A program made the position numbers and the translations under genes. From contig OZ025789.1 of NCBI GenBank assembly GCA_964019425.1, forward strand, positions 124,001 to 188,000: DNA of 64,000 bases. Reading direction: 5' to 3'. The stretch is from Flectonema sp. DT1601 (taxonomy: Eukaryota > Euglenozoa > Diplonemea > Diplonemida > Diplonemidae). Position 1 is the stretch's first letter, and each line of letters starts with the position of its first letter. Of this stretch, positions 9,401-21,400 are shown one piece after another. Under the pieces are notes generated by a model. It searched no databases. It was given only the letters and a program-made list of their open reading frames with translations, and was not told the DNA's origin.

Positions 9401-12400
9401 GGTTGCAAGTCACTTCGTCCGCGTGTGCCGCGCACTCGCAGCACCACGGGTTCGCCTCGCAAGTCGCAGACTGGCAGCGATCCTTCACGCACAGCTTCTC
9501 CTCTGCCTTCCACTGGCATCCCTCCGCGGCCGCCGCTTGCGTGCACTTCGCCTCCTCCGTGTACGTGCATTCCGTCTTGGTGCACACCATGTCGTCCGTC
9601 GCCCACTCGCATCCCTCCGGATCGGTCACGCAGCTGTCCTCGGCCTGGTGGTTGCACTTCCTCACCTGGCAGGTGCTTCCGTTCCATCGGCACGCGTTTG
9701 CGGTGTCGGCATCGCACAGCTGCGGCGATGCGTGCTTTGGGCAAGCTGGCTGCCTTTCGCATGACTTCCCGTTAGTCCACCCGCAGAAGTCGCTGGTAGC
9801 GGCGTTGCACTCACTTTCGCTGCATCCGTACGACAGGCACGGCGTGTTGACGCATCCCAACAGCGACTCCGACCACACGCACCACGTGTCATCCAAACAC
9901 GAACCGGCAGACTCATACACAGCACACGGCTGGTGTGCAGCTCCCTCCCGCATCGCAATCAGCGCCCCGAACTTCTTCGTAGGGTCGCAGATCGCCTCGA
10001 ACACCTCGGTGACCACATCGTCCAGTTTCAAGTTCAAGAAGTGCTCGTCCGTCGGCAGCGACACCACCGGCTTCAGGGCAAATTCGGCATCGATGTCCTC
10101 CTGGGTTCTCGTGTCCAGCCGGCGAATTACCACTCCGAAGGTCTGAACCGACAACGCATCGAGCGATCCACGCACAGCCTTCAGCATATCCGCGTCGTTC
10201 AGTTTCCCGTCGGTGATCAGAATCAGGACGCGCTTCCTCGTCGGTGGGGATGCTCTGAAGATCTCAACCGCGTGTTCAAGGGCTCCCTCAACGAAGGTGC
10301 GGTCCGCCATCTGGTTCTTGTTGTGGTACTCGATGTCCTTCTCCAGCTCCGACAGGTTTCCAGACAAGAGCCCGTTTGCTGTTCCCACCATACCGGCCGT
10401 CGTCCTCGGAGCCCCAGGCGTCGAGAACTGCACGAACCCGACACGCATCCCCGTCGCCTTGGTCTGCTCCTTCGCTGTGTACGAGTCCCCGTTCAACGGA
10501 AGCTTCTTCACCCACTCCTTCAGGAACGTCGTCAGCGCCTCGTATCCGTGAGGATGGCGACCAAACGCCTGGCTCATGGATCCCGAACCGTCGAATACCA
10601 CCGCCACGTCCAGCGGCGGACAAGCCCCGAACACCGAAGTCACGCATTCGTCCGAGGCGCCACTCCAGAAGCACCCGGCCTCCTCCTGACATGCACACTG
10701 GTTTCCGTTGAACCGGTCGCACCTCGACTCTACGCAACCACGCTGCTGCGAGTCCCATGCGCAAGCCGCATCCCCGTCACAGTCGCTCTCAGCCTTCCAG
10801 CGCGCGCAGTAGGTCTCCGTACAGTACGCCGGCGATGAGTCGACGTCCCACTTGCACCCCACGTCCGTGTGGCAAGACGACTCGTCCAGGTGCTGGGCAC
10901 ATGGCCGCTCAACGCACTTGTTGCTCTCCCACTTGCACTGTTTGTCCCCAACACAGAGGTCCATTACCACATACTGGCACGGCTTCTCGCTGCAAACCGA
11001 CGCAACCTGGTCCCACGTGCACTCCACATCCGCCAGACAGTCGGCAGACACGTTGTAGCTGCACTTTTTCAACGAGCACTTGTCCTCGACCCACACGCAC
11101 TCTTCCTCCGTGTCGCTGACGCACGCCGGCTCAGTGATGTGCTGGCATGGCCGCGGCTCGCATCGGTCCTTCGTCGTCGACCACCAGCACTCGGGATCCG
11201 ATCCACAGTCGTTCGCGTTCGCAGCCGCGCACACCTTCTTCTTCCCGCACGCGTGATCCTTCGCGTCGTACTCACACAGCAAGCTCTCCTCCGCCGACAT
11301 GCACAGCTTCTCCGAACACAGCTGCAGACAAGGGGTGTTTGCGCACCTCACCAAACTGTCGTCCCACTGGCAACCCGAATCGCGGTTGCACTCCGCCGAG
11401 TTGTGGTGGAAGTCGCACGGCAGGTGCGAGTCCGTTGTCCCCAGGTTTACCAACCACCTTCCCCACGGGGTTCCCGGGTTGCACCACTTGTCGAACACGT
11501 TCTCCTGAAGCTCGTCAATCATGAGGTTCGTGAAGTGAGTCTCCTGCGGCTCCGTCACCAGCGGCCTCAGCGATGCCTCAGCCTCCAGATCCCCGGCCGT
11601 GTGCGACTGCGATTTTCTAATCACGATCCCGACCGTGTGCACCCCGATCGCATCCAGTTTCGACTTCGCGAGCGCCGTCTGGTCTCCGTCCTCAATCTTC
11701 CCGTCGATGATCACCATCACCACCTTCTTCCTTCCGTCGTTCGGAGCCCCTGCCAGCAACCCTGCCGCCGTGTCGAACGACTCGGCGAGGAAGCTTCCCC
11801 CTCCCATGAAATTCTTCTCCTGCCAGTCCAGATCCACAGTCAACTCCGGCATGTACCCGGACAACCTTCCACCGGCAGCCCCGTTCACCCCGCTCAGCGG
11901 CGTGCTCAGCGACGATCCCCTCACCACCCCGTTCACCTTCTTGTTCTCATTCCCGCTGAACTGGATGAACGAGATCCTCGTCAGACCCACAGGGTACCCT
12001 GTTCCGTTGCGATCGGCTCTGCCGTAGTCGTTCGCGAGCGGAAGCAGCAGTGACCAGTCCCGAAGCATCTCCAGCAGCGCAGCGTATCCGCGCGGGTGGC
12101 GTCCGAACTGATTTGCCATCGAAGCCGATCCGTCGAACAGCACCACGATGTCCATCGTCGGACATGCTCCGTAATGCACGTCCACGCAAACGTTGTCGTG
12201 CCAGAAGCACTCCGGGTTGCTGTTGCATGCGCAGTGCACCTCATCCGTGTTCGTCAAGTCCTTTGCGTAGTCTCCACACTTCTTGTCCGAACACGTCGAG
12301 AAGTCCCAGTGGCAAGCCGGTTCGTTGTTGCAGCTAACCGATTCCCCATACTGCGAGCAGAACTTCTCCTTGCACTTTCCAGGCGCCACCGCCGAGTCCC

Positions 12401-15400
12401 ACTCGCACACCAAGTCTTCGTGGCAAGACACCTCGTCCGCGTACCCGACGCAAGGCTTCTCCTGACACTCATTGCTCGTCGTGTTCATCTCGCACCACTG
12501 CTTGTTGCTCTCATCTTCCACGCAGCACGTCGAGTTCCCCCCGCACGACACGCACCTTTTCGGCTTGCAGATCAATCCGTGCTTGTCCCACTCGCAGATC
12601 TCCTTCTCGGTCGAACACCCGTCCTCCGTCTTCAGTGTCTTGCACGGCTCCAGGCTGCAGGTCAACAGCAGCGAGTCGTAAACGCATCCCTCAGGGTCCG
12701 CGAGACACGCGTCCTCGTCGGCGTGCACGCAAGGCTTCTCCGCGCACGTGTTGTTCCTCCAAGCACACTCGTCGTCCTGCGCGCAAGACCTCTCGTCAGG
12801 GTGAGCGCACAGCTTCGACTTCCAGCACACGCTCTCCGTCCCGTTCCACTCGCAGTGGTTTTCCTTGTCGTCAGTGCATGGACCGTCGTCACAGTGTTGG
12901 AAGCAAGGGGTGTTTCCACACACCTGCGCCGAGTCTCCCCACGCGCATCCCTTCTCCTGGTTACACGTTCCCTTCGATGGGAACTGCTCGCAAGGAACCG
13001 CCCCCGCTGGAAGCCCGATGCTTCCGCTTCCTCCACCGGCCACGTACCTTCCCCACTTGCTCGCAGGGTCGCAAAGTCCCGTCAGCACCTCGGTCGGCAC
13101 CTCGTCCAGCATCAAGCTCAGAAAGTGCTCGTCAGCAGGTGCAGACACCACAGGCTTCAGCGCCGCCTCCGCGTCGATGTCTCCCTGCGTCCTCGCCGAG
13201 AATCGGCGCACCGCGATACCAAACACCAACACCTGCTGCTGCTTCAGGGTGCTCCGCACTCCCGAAAGCTTGTCTCCGTCCATCAGCACCCCGTCCGTGA
13301 TGATGATGATGATCTTTCGCCGTCCATCCACCGGTGAATCCTGTGCGAACATGTTCGACGCCATGACGAGACCCTCCTCGATGAAGGTCAGCTGCTTCAT
13401 GTAATTGTCCTCGTGCCACTCGATGTCAGCCTGCAGCTGCGCCAGGTCCCCGCTCAGACGACCGTTTGCACCCACGCCTGGCGGCGTGCGCTGCGCCGAG
13501 TTCACTACTCCCCCAGTCGGCCCCGTGCTTCCAGCCAACCCACTGAACTGCACCAGCCCGACACGCACTCCCCCGCTAGGCACCGAGTTCGAACCGACCG
13601 CTGAATCCTCTCCGCTGAGCGGCAGCGTCTTCACCCAGTCGCGGATCATCTCCATCATCGCGTAGAACCCGTGTGGGTGTCGCCCGAAGCTCTGGCTCAT
13701 CGAACCAGAACCGTCAAGCACCAGCGCCACATCGAGCGTCGGGCACTTCCCGTAAGCCTGTTCCTCGCACCTTCCACGTCCACCGGTGTTGCTCCAGAAG
13801 CAGCTCGGGTCCTGCTGACATCCGCACCTCTCAGGGATCTTGTGGCAAGTCTTCTCTACGCACAAGTCCTTCTCCCACAGACATCCCGAGTCCGCCTCAC
13901 ACATCGCCTGCTCGGGGTACTTCGCACACCGCTCGAGCTGACAGCTTCCCGGAGAGGTGCTGGTGTCCCAGTGGCACCGGCGGTCAGCGTCGCACGACTT
14001 GTCTTCGGTGTATTCGACGCAAGGGCGCACCGTGCACGTCAGGTTCGACGTCTGCCAATCGCACAACGCATCAGAGCGGCAATCCACCTCCGCCGTGTAC
14101 ACGCACTTCTTCTGTACGCAAGTCTTGTCCCCGGTCCACATGCAGCTCTTCTCCGTGTCTGACTCGCATTCCTGTCGCGCCTCGTGGTTCACGCAAGGCA
14201 TCAACACACAGGTCGTCGGGTCCTTCCACATGCACACCGCCTCAGTGTCCGCCAGACAGCTGTCCTCGGTCTTGTGATGGCACCTCTTCTCCCCGCAGTC
14301 GGTCGCCGTCGCGTTCCATTCGCATCCTTCCTCCGACTCACATGTCACCACGTTGTCCCCTCCGCACACCTCCTTGCGGTAGCAAGTCTTCTCCAACTCG
14401 TTCCACCCTCCCACGCATCCGTTGGTTACATCCCCATCGCACATCGCCTCCGAACAGTGCACCACGCAAGGCGAGTTCACGCATCCCAGCAGGGTCTCCG
14501 ACCATACGCATCCGCGGTCCGACATGCAGCTTGTCTTTCCTTCGTACTTCCTGCACGGCTGGTGTTGCCCCCCGACAGGCTGCATCGCGAGTCCGCTTCC
14601 CCAACCGGTCGCCGGGTCGCACATCTTCGTCAGCGGACCGTTCACATCTGCCAACTCGTCCATGTCGACGTTCACGAAGTGATCTGCGTGTGGGTCCGAC
14701 GTGATCGGCTTCAGCGTCTCCTCCGCGTCCGCATCCAGCTGCGTGTGAGTCGCGAACCGACGAACCACGATCCCGAACACTTCGACCTGCTGAGAGCTCA
14801 ACTTTGCCTGCGCAGACGCCAGCAGGTTCTTGTCCTGGATCGCCCCGTCAGTGATGATGAAGAGAGCGCGTCTCCTCCCGTCAAGAGGCGAGTCCTGGAA
14901 GATTCCGGCTGCCATGTCGAGACCCGCCCGGATGTACGTTCCCTGCGCCATGTAGTTCGCCTCGTGCCACGAAAGGTCCGCCAACAGCTCGCCTGCGTCG
15001 CCCGACAGCCTTCCGGCCGTTCCCGTGTTGCTCGGGGTCTTCAGAGCCGATCCCGGGATCGGTCCTGTTACTGGCGACCCGCTGTCCTGTGGAACTCCGC
15101 TGAACTGGATGAACGCCACGCGCGTCTTCCGGTTCACCGTCGAAGGCGTTCCCGCCGCCTCACCGCTAAGCGGAAGCCCCTGCACCCAGCTCTTCAGCAT
15201 CTCAACCTCCGCAAAGTACCCGTGTGGGTGGCGTCCGAAGGCATTGCTCATCGATCCAGATCCATCGAACAGCACCACGAGGTCCAGCGTCGGGCACGTC
15301 CCGTACCGGGTGTCAACGCAAGCCTGCTCCGACGGAATCCAGAAGCAGTCTGGGTCGTTGTGGCACTCACAAGGGTCCGAAGACAGCTTGTCGCAGACCT

Positions 15401-18400
15401 TCGTCACGCACGAGTTCCCCTCCGTCATGCACTTCGCGTCCGCCTTGCAGGTCGCCTGGTTGCAACCCCTCTTCGTGCAGTGTCTTCTGCAGTACTTCTC
15501 GTTACACGTACCCGGCGCAATCGAGGTGTCCCACTCGCAAATCACGTCCCCGTTGCACTCCTTCTCGCTCGAGTACTGCTTGCAAGGGGCTGTTTCGCAC
15601 AGCGAATTTCCGCCGATCTGCTTCACCCACTCACACAACCCTGCCGCCGGCTTCGTCAAGCAGTCTCCCTTCTCCGTGTACGGACTGCACTTCTTCAGCT
15701 CGCAGTAGTCGGCGTCCAAGTTCCACGTGCAATTTAAGTCCTGCTCACACGTCGCTACCGCGTCGTACGTGCACGGCCTCTTTCCGCACGTCTGCGCGAG
15801 GTTGTTCCACTCACAAGGGTCCGGATCGGCTAAGCATCCCTGCTCGTTGTCGTGTTCGCACTTCTTACCGATGCAAGTCTTTCCATCATCCGCAACCTCG
15901 CACTTCTCGTCCTGCAGACACCGCGCAGCCGTCGGATGCTTGCAAACTTCCTCCTTCACGCACCCTCCGGATTTCCACTGACACTGGTTCGGCCAGTCCG
16001 CCGTGCAGTTGTCCTGCTTGCAGTGCTTCAGGCACGGCGAGTCTCCGCAAGACAACGTCTCATCGAACCACACGCAGTGGGACTGCTTGTTGCACGGATC
16101 CTTCTCCGCCACCGTCGGGCAAGGGAGCACCTCCTCCGAAACGTCCGCGACATAGCGTCCCCACACGTGTTGCGGCTCGCAGATCCCGTTCAGCGCCGTC
16201 GCCAATTCGTCCACCAGAATGTTCTGGAAGTGCGCGCTCGCCGGCGAGCTCACGATCTGCTTCAGGGTTTCCTCCGCCCTCAGGTCGATTGCCGTGCGCG
16301 TCCCGAACGGCCGGATCACCGCCCCGAAGATCCTAACCTGCGCCTGGTCGAGTTCCGACATCGCCTGACCGTAAGCATCCTTGTCGTGCAGTTCCCCGTC
16401 CGACACGATGATGAGCACCCGCCTCCTTCCGTCAACGGGGGAGGCCCGGAACAGGCTCACCGCCTTCTCGAGCCCGGCGAGCAGGTAGGTCTGCTGCGTA
16501 GTTGGCTGCGTCACCAAGCTTCCCCCGAGGAACGCCCCCATGTGGTACTCCGCATCCGCGCGCACCTCCGACAGGGAACCGGTCAGGTGACCTCCACTAC
16601 CCGTTCCAGGTGGCGAGAACGTCGCCTGCCTTGGGTCATCCGAAGTCCACTTGCTGCTTCCGGCGAACTGCACCAAAGCCAACCGGATCGCCTTCGTATT
16701 CGCCACCGACGGCTGTCCAGCCGCCTCCTTGCTCAGAGGAAGCGTTGCCGCCCAGTCCTTCACCACCTCAACCAACGCGTAGAACCCGTTCGGGTGCCGT
16801 CCGAACGCCCGGCTCATCGACGCCCCTCCGTCGAGGAGGAGCACGATGTCCAGGGTCGGGCAGGTACCGTAACGCTGGAACGTGCAGTGTGAGCTGACCG
16901 CCGTCGAACTGAAGAAGCAGTCCGCGTCTCCCTCGCACTGGCACTTGTCCATCACTCCGCAATCCTTCTCCACGCAAGTCAACTTCGCGTCCGACCACAT
17001 GCACTCGTCCTCTCCCTTGCACCCGTTCTGGTCGAACTTCCTGCACGGCAGCTGCGCACACAACGCAGGCGACTGCTGCACGTCCCAGTGGCACCCGTCC
17101 ACCGCGTTGCAGCACTGCTCCCCGGCATACTCAGAGCAAACCTTCGCCGAACAGCTTCCGTTCCATTGGCACCGCGAGTCCGCCGTGCACGCGGCATCGG
17201 ACCCCGCCCCTTCGCACGGCTTCACAACACACTCCTCATCAGGGCAGCTGTTGTCCCACTTGCATCCCGAGTCCGCCCCGCAGGTCGTCGAGTCCGGGTA
17301 CTGGCAAGGAGTCAACACGCACTCCTGGCTTCCCGTCTGCCACGTGCACTCGAACTCCGTGTCAGCCAAGCAGCTGTTCTCGTCAGGGTGCAGACAAGGC
17401 TTCTCCCCACACTCTCCACCCGTTCCCGCGGTCACGTTCCACGCGCACATCGCATCTTGGTTGCATGCCTGCGGGGTTGTGTGCGGGCAGATCTCCTTCT
17501 TGTAACAAACCTGCTCCTGCAAGTTCCACTCGCAGTGGTTCCCCTGATCTCTGTTACATTCCGACTCCTCACAGTGACGGATGCAAGGTGTGTCCACGCA
17601 CGCAGTCAGCACCTCCTGATACAGGCATCCCGGGTCGCTGTCGCACTTCGTCTTGTCCACGTAATTCCTGCAAGGTTTGTGCACTCCTGCCTGACTCTGA
17701 GGGTCGACTACGTACTTGCCCCACAGGCTGTTGGGGTCGCACAGTCCGTCAAGCGCGTCAGGGATCTCGCTGAGCACGAGGTTCAGGTAGTGGTCCACGT
17801 GTGGCTCCGATGTGATCGGTCTCAGCGAATTCTCCGCGTCGAGGTCGACCGGCGTGTGGGCGAGGAACCTCCTCACCACCACCCCGAAGGTCACCACCCC
17901 GGCGTTCTCGAGCCTTCCACGTGCGTCTTTCAGCCTATCAACATCCTTGATCTCCCCGTCCGTGAAGACCAACAGCACCTTCTTCCTCAAACTACCCGGG
18001 GATTCCTTGAACATGTCCGCCGCGGTGTCCAGCGCCGAGGCTATGAAGGTTCCGCCATGCATGTAGTTCGTCTCCTGCCACTCCAGCTCCGCGTCAAGCT
18101 CGGTCCTCAAACCCGTCAACCTTCCGCTCGCCCCAATCTGCGCCGGAGTCGTTTGCGCTCCGTCCACGTTTCCATTCGGCAGCTTGTTCGTTGGGATTCC
18201 ACCGAACTGGACAAATCCGACACGCGCCTTCCCGTCGAGCAACGGAGAGCCTCCGGCAGGCACCCCGCTCAACGACAGCGACTGAACCCATGTCTTCAGC
18301 ATCTCCATCAGTCCGTAGAATCCGTGAGGGTGCACTCCGAAGCTCTTGCTCATCGATCCGGAACCGTCAACCACCAGCACGATGTCCAGCGTCGGGCACT

Positions 18401-21400
18401 CTCCAAACTTCGACGTCTTGCAGGTTCCCTTGTCCCAGTAGCAGTCCCCATCCTTGCGACACCTGCACACCTCGAACTCCCCGCAGTTCTTCTCGACGCA
18501 AGTATTGTTCAGCCACATGCACTCTCCGTCCTGGTCACACGCCCCCGGTTCACCGTATCTCTTGCAGTACTTCACCTCGCAGTCAGTTCCCCAACTGCAC
18601 AGGTCGTCCTTTCCACAAGTCTTTTCATCGGGATGCTCCTTGCACGGCTTGAACGTGCACGCGTTGTTCTTCCACTCGCAGATTCCTCCGTCCTTCTCCT
18701 CGCACTCCACCTGCTGACCCCAGCGGCACTTGATCGTTTCGCACAGGTCTGCGTCCCTATTCCAAGTGCACTCGGTGTCGTTGTTGCAGAACACCGGCTC
18801 GAAGTACACGCAAGGCTGCTTGCTGCAATCCTTTCCGCTTTCGTTCCACACACACGGTCCCTTCGGGTCCGCCAGACATCCCTGCTGGTTGTCGTGGTCG
18901 CAGATCTTTCCGATGCACGTCTTCTTGTCCGCAGGGTCCACCTCGCACTTGTCGTCCTTCTCGCACTCCACCGTGTCCGGGTGGTTGCAGAGCTCCTCCT
19001 TGCGACACGCACCGAGCGTCTGGTTCCACACGCAGTGGTTGTCGGCGTCCGCTGAGGTGCAGTTGTCCTGCTTGCAGTGCGCCAGGCACGGAGAATCTCC
19101 GCAGGACAGCGTCCGGTCGAACCACACACACCCGTCGTCTTTGTTGCAAGGATCCTTGCTCGCGTACAATGTGCATGCCACCCCGTCGCTCGTATCCGCG
19201 ATGAACTTGCCCCATGCGTGGTTCGGATCGCACAGACCCTTCAGCGCCGAGGCCACCTCATCGACCTGCAGGCTCTGCAGGTGCTGGTCCTTCGGGTCCG
19301 ACAACGCTCCCGACAACGTCTGCTGCGTCTTCACATCGTCGGTTGACACCGTGCTGAACGGCCTCAACGCGATCCCGAACACGTGAACCTGCGCCTGGTC
19401 GAGCGCCGCCCTTGCCGCCGTGTACGAGTCCTTGTCGTTCAGCTCCCCGTCTGCCACGATGATCAGAACCCTCTTCCTTCCGTCAAACGGCGACGTCTGG
19501 AACAAGCTTACCGCCTTCTGAAGACCCCCCAGCAAGTACGTCTGCTTCAGGTCCGGCTGGGCCGCCGCACTTTCCCCCATGAAGTTCCCCTCGTGGAAAT
19601 CGGCATCCGCCTCCACCTCGCTCAGCACTCCGCTCAATCTCCCACCGCTTCCCGTCCCCGGCGGCGATGACAGCGCCTGCTTTTCGTCGCTCGAAGGCCA
19701 CTGGCTGCTTCCCGCGAACTGCACCATCGCCAACCGCATCGCCTTCGTCTGCGGCATGCTCGTCGTCCCGGCAGCCTCCCCACTCAGCGGCAGGGTCGCC
19801 GCCCAGTCCCGCACCACTTCCACCAACGCGTAGAACCCGTTCGGGTGCCGTCCGAACGCCCGGCTCATCGAAGCCCCTCCGTCGATCAGGAGCACCACGT
19901 CAAGCGTCGGACATGTTGCGTACCGCTGGAACGTGCAGTGCGAACCACCGTCCGAGATGCTGAAAAAGCAGTCCGGATCAGCGTCGCACTCACACTTCTC
20001 GAACTCTCCGCAGTCCTTCTCCACGCACTTGTTGTCTTTCCACATGCAATCCCTCTCATCGCTGCACGCAACTTGCTCGCCGAACTTCCTGCATGGGAGC
20101 TCGGCACACACCGCCGGCGCCTGCTGCACGTCCCAGTGGCATCCGTCCTTGTGGTTGCAGCATTTCTCGTCAGGGTACACCGCGCACGCCTTTCTGGAGC
20201 ACGTCAAGCTCTGTTGGCTCCACTGGCACAGCACATCCTTCGAGCACTCCGTTTCGTCCGCGTGCTGGCAAGGGACCCCCACGCAGGTTCCCTCCCCGCA
20301 CGCCTCGTCCCACTCGCAGCCAGCTTCTTGGTTGCAACTCGTCTTGTCAACTTGCGTGCAACGGGTTTCGATGCACGATCCGTTCACAGTGTCCCAAGTA
20401 CAGTCGAAAGTGCTGTCCGCAATGCAACTCGGCTCATCCGGGTGCAGGCAAGGGGTGTCGATGCACTTGTTCCCAGTCGCGTTCCACGAGCACTTGTCGT
20501 TCTGATCGCATGCGTTCGGATCCGAAATCCCTGGACACACCTCCTTGTTGAAGCACTCCAACACCGTCGAGTTCCAATTGCAGTCGCCCGTCGAGTTCGC
20601 ACACTGTTCCTGGGTGCAGTGCTTGACACACGGAGAGTCGAGACACGCGATCAGCACATCAGACCACTTGCATCCCACGTCTGATGAACACGGCACCTTG
20701 TTTCCGTAGTTGGGGCAAGGGCGGTGCACCCCGGCCTGTTGGGCCTGCGTTTGCGCCGCAATCGCCGCCTGGTCAACGATGAGGTGTCCCCATGGACCGT
20801 TCGGGTCACAGATTCCGTTCAACGCCTTGTCCGGAACCTCGTCGATCATCAGGTTCAAGAAGTGGTCGTCGTGTGGGTCCGACGTGATCGGCTTCAGCGA
20901 AGTTTCCGCATCGATGTCATTCTGCGTCAGCTGGTTCGTTCGCCTCACCACGATCCCGAACGTCTGCACATCCATTCCGTCGAGATCGTTCTTCGCCTGC
21001 GCGAGCTTATCGTCGTCCTGGATCTTCCCGTCGGTAATGATGATCAGCACCCTCTTCCTTCCGTCAACAGGCGACGACGACTTGAAGATGCTTCCGGCGC
21101 GCACCAGCGCCTTCTCGATGTACGTTCCAGCCTCGAGGTAGTTTGCCTCGTGCCAGTCAACGTCAGCAGACAGCTCCGCCAAGTCTCCAGTCAACCGCCC
21201 CCCGGCTCCGACTCCCACAGGCGGAAAGGCCACCGAGTTCACAATATCACCGAACGTGAAGTGCTCAGGGTGTCCGGAAAACTGCACCAGCGCCACACGA
21301 AGCTTCTCGGATCCAGCTCCCGAGTTCGACCCGACAACTGCCTTCTCGCCGCTGAGAGGCAGCGTCTTTACCCAGTCCCGCACCATCTCCATCAGCGCGT

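Noticed and set aside
17088-19055. Long plus-strand open frame (655 codons; duplicate at 57470-59437), and others at 5091-6968, 14184-15737 and 20724-22196
   Set aside because: They are antisense shadows of the giant gene: Arg/Leu/Val/His-rich, without domains, and explained by its GC-rich codon bias, which removes stops on the opposite strand.
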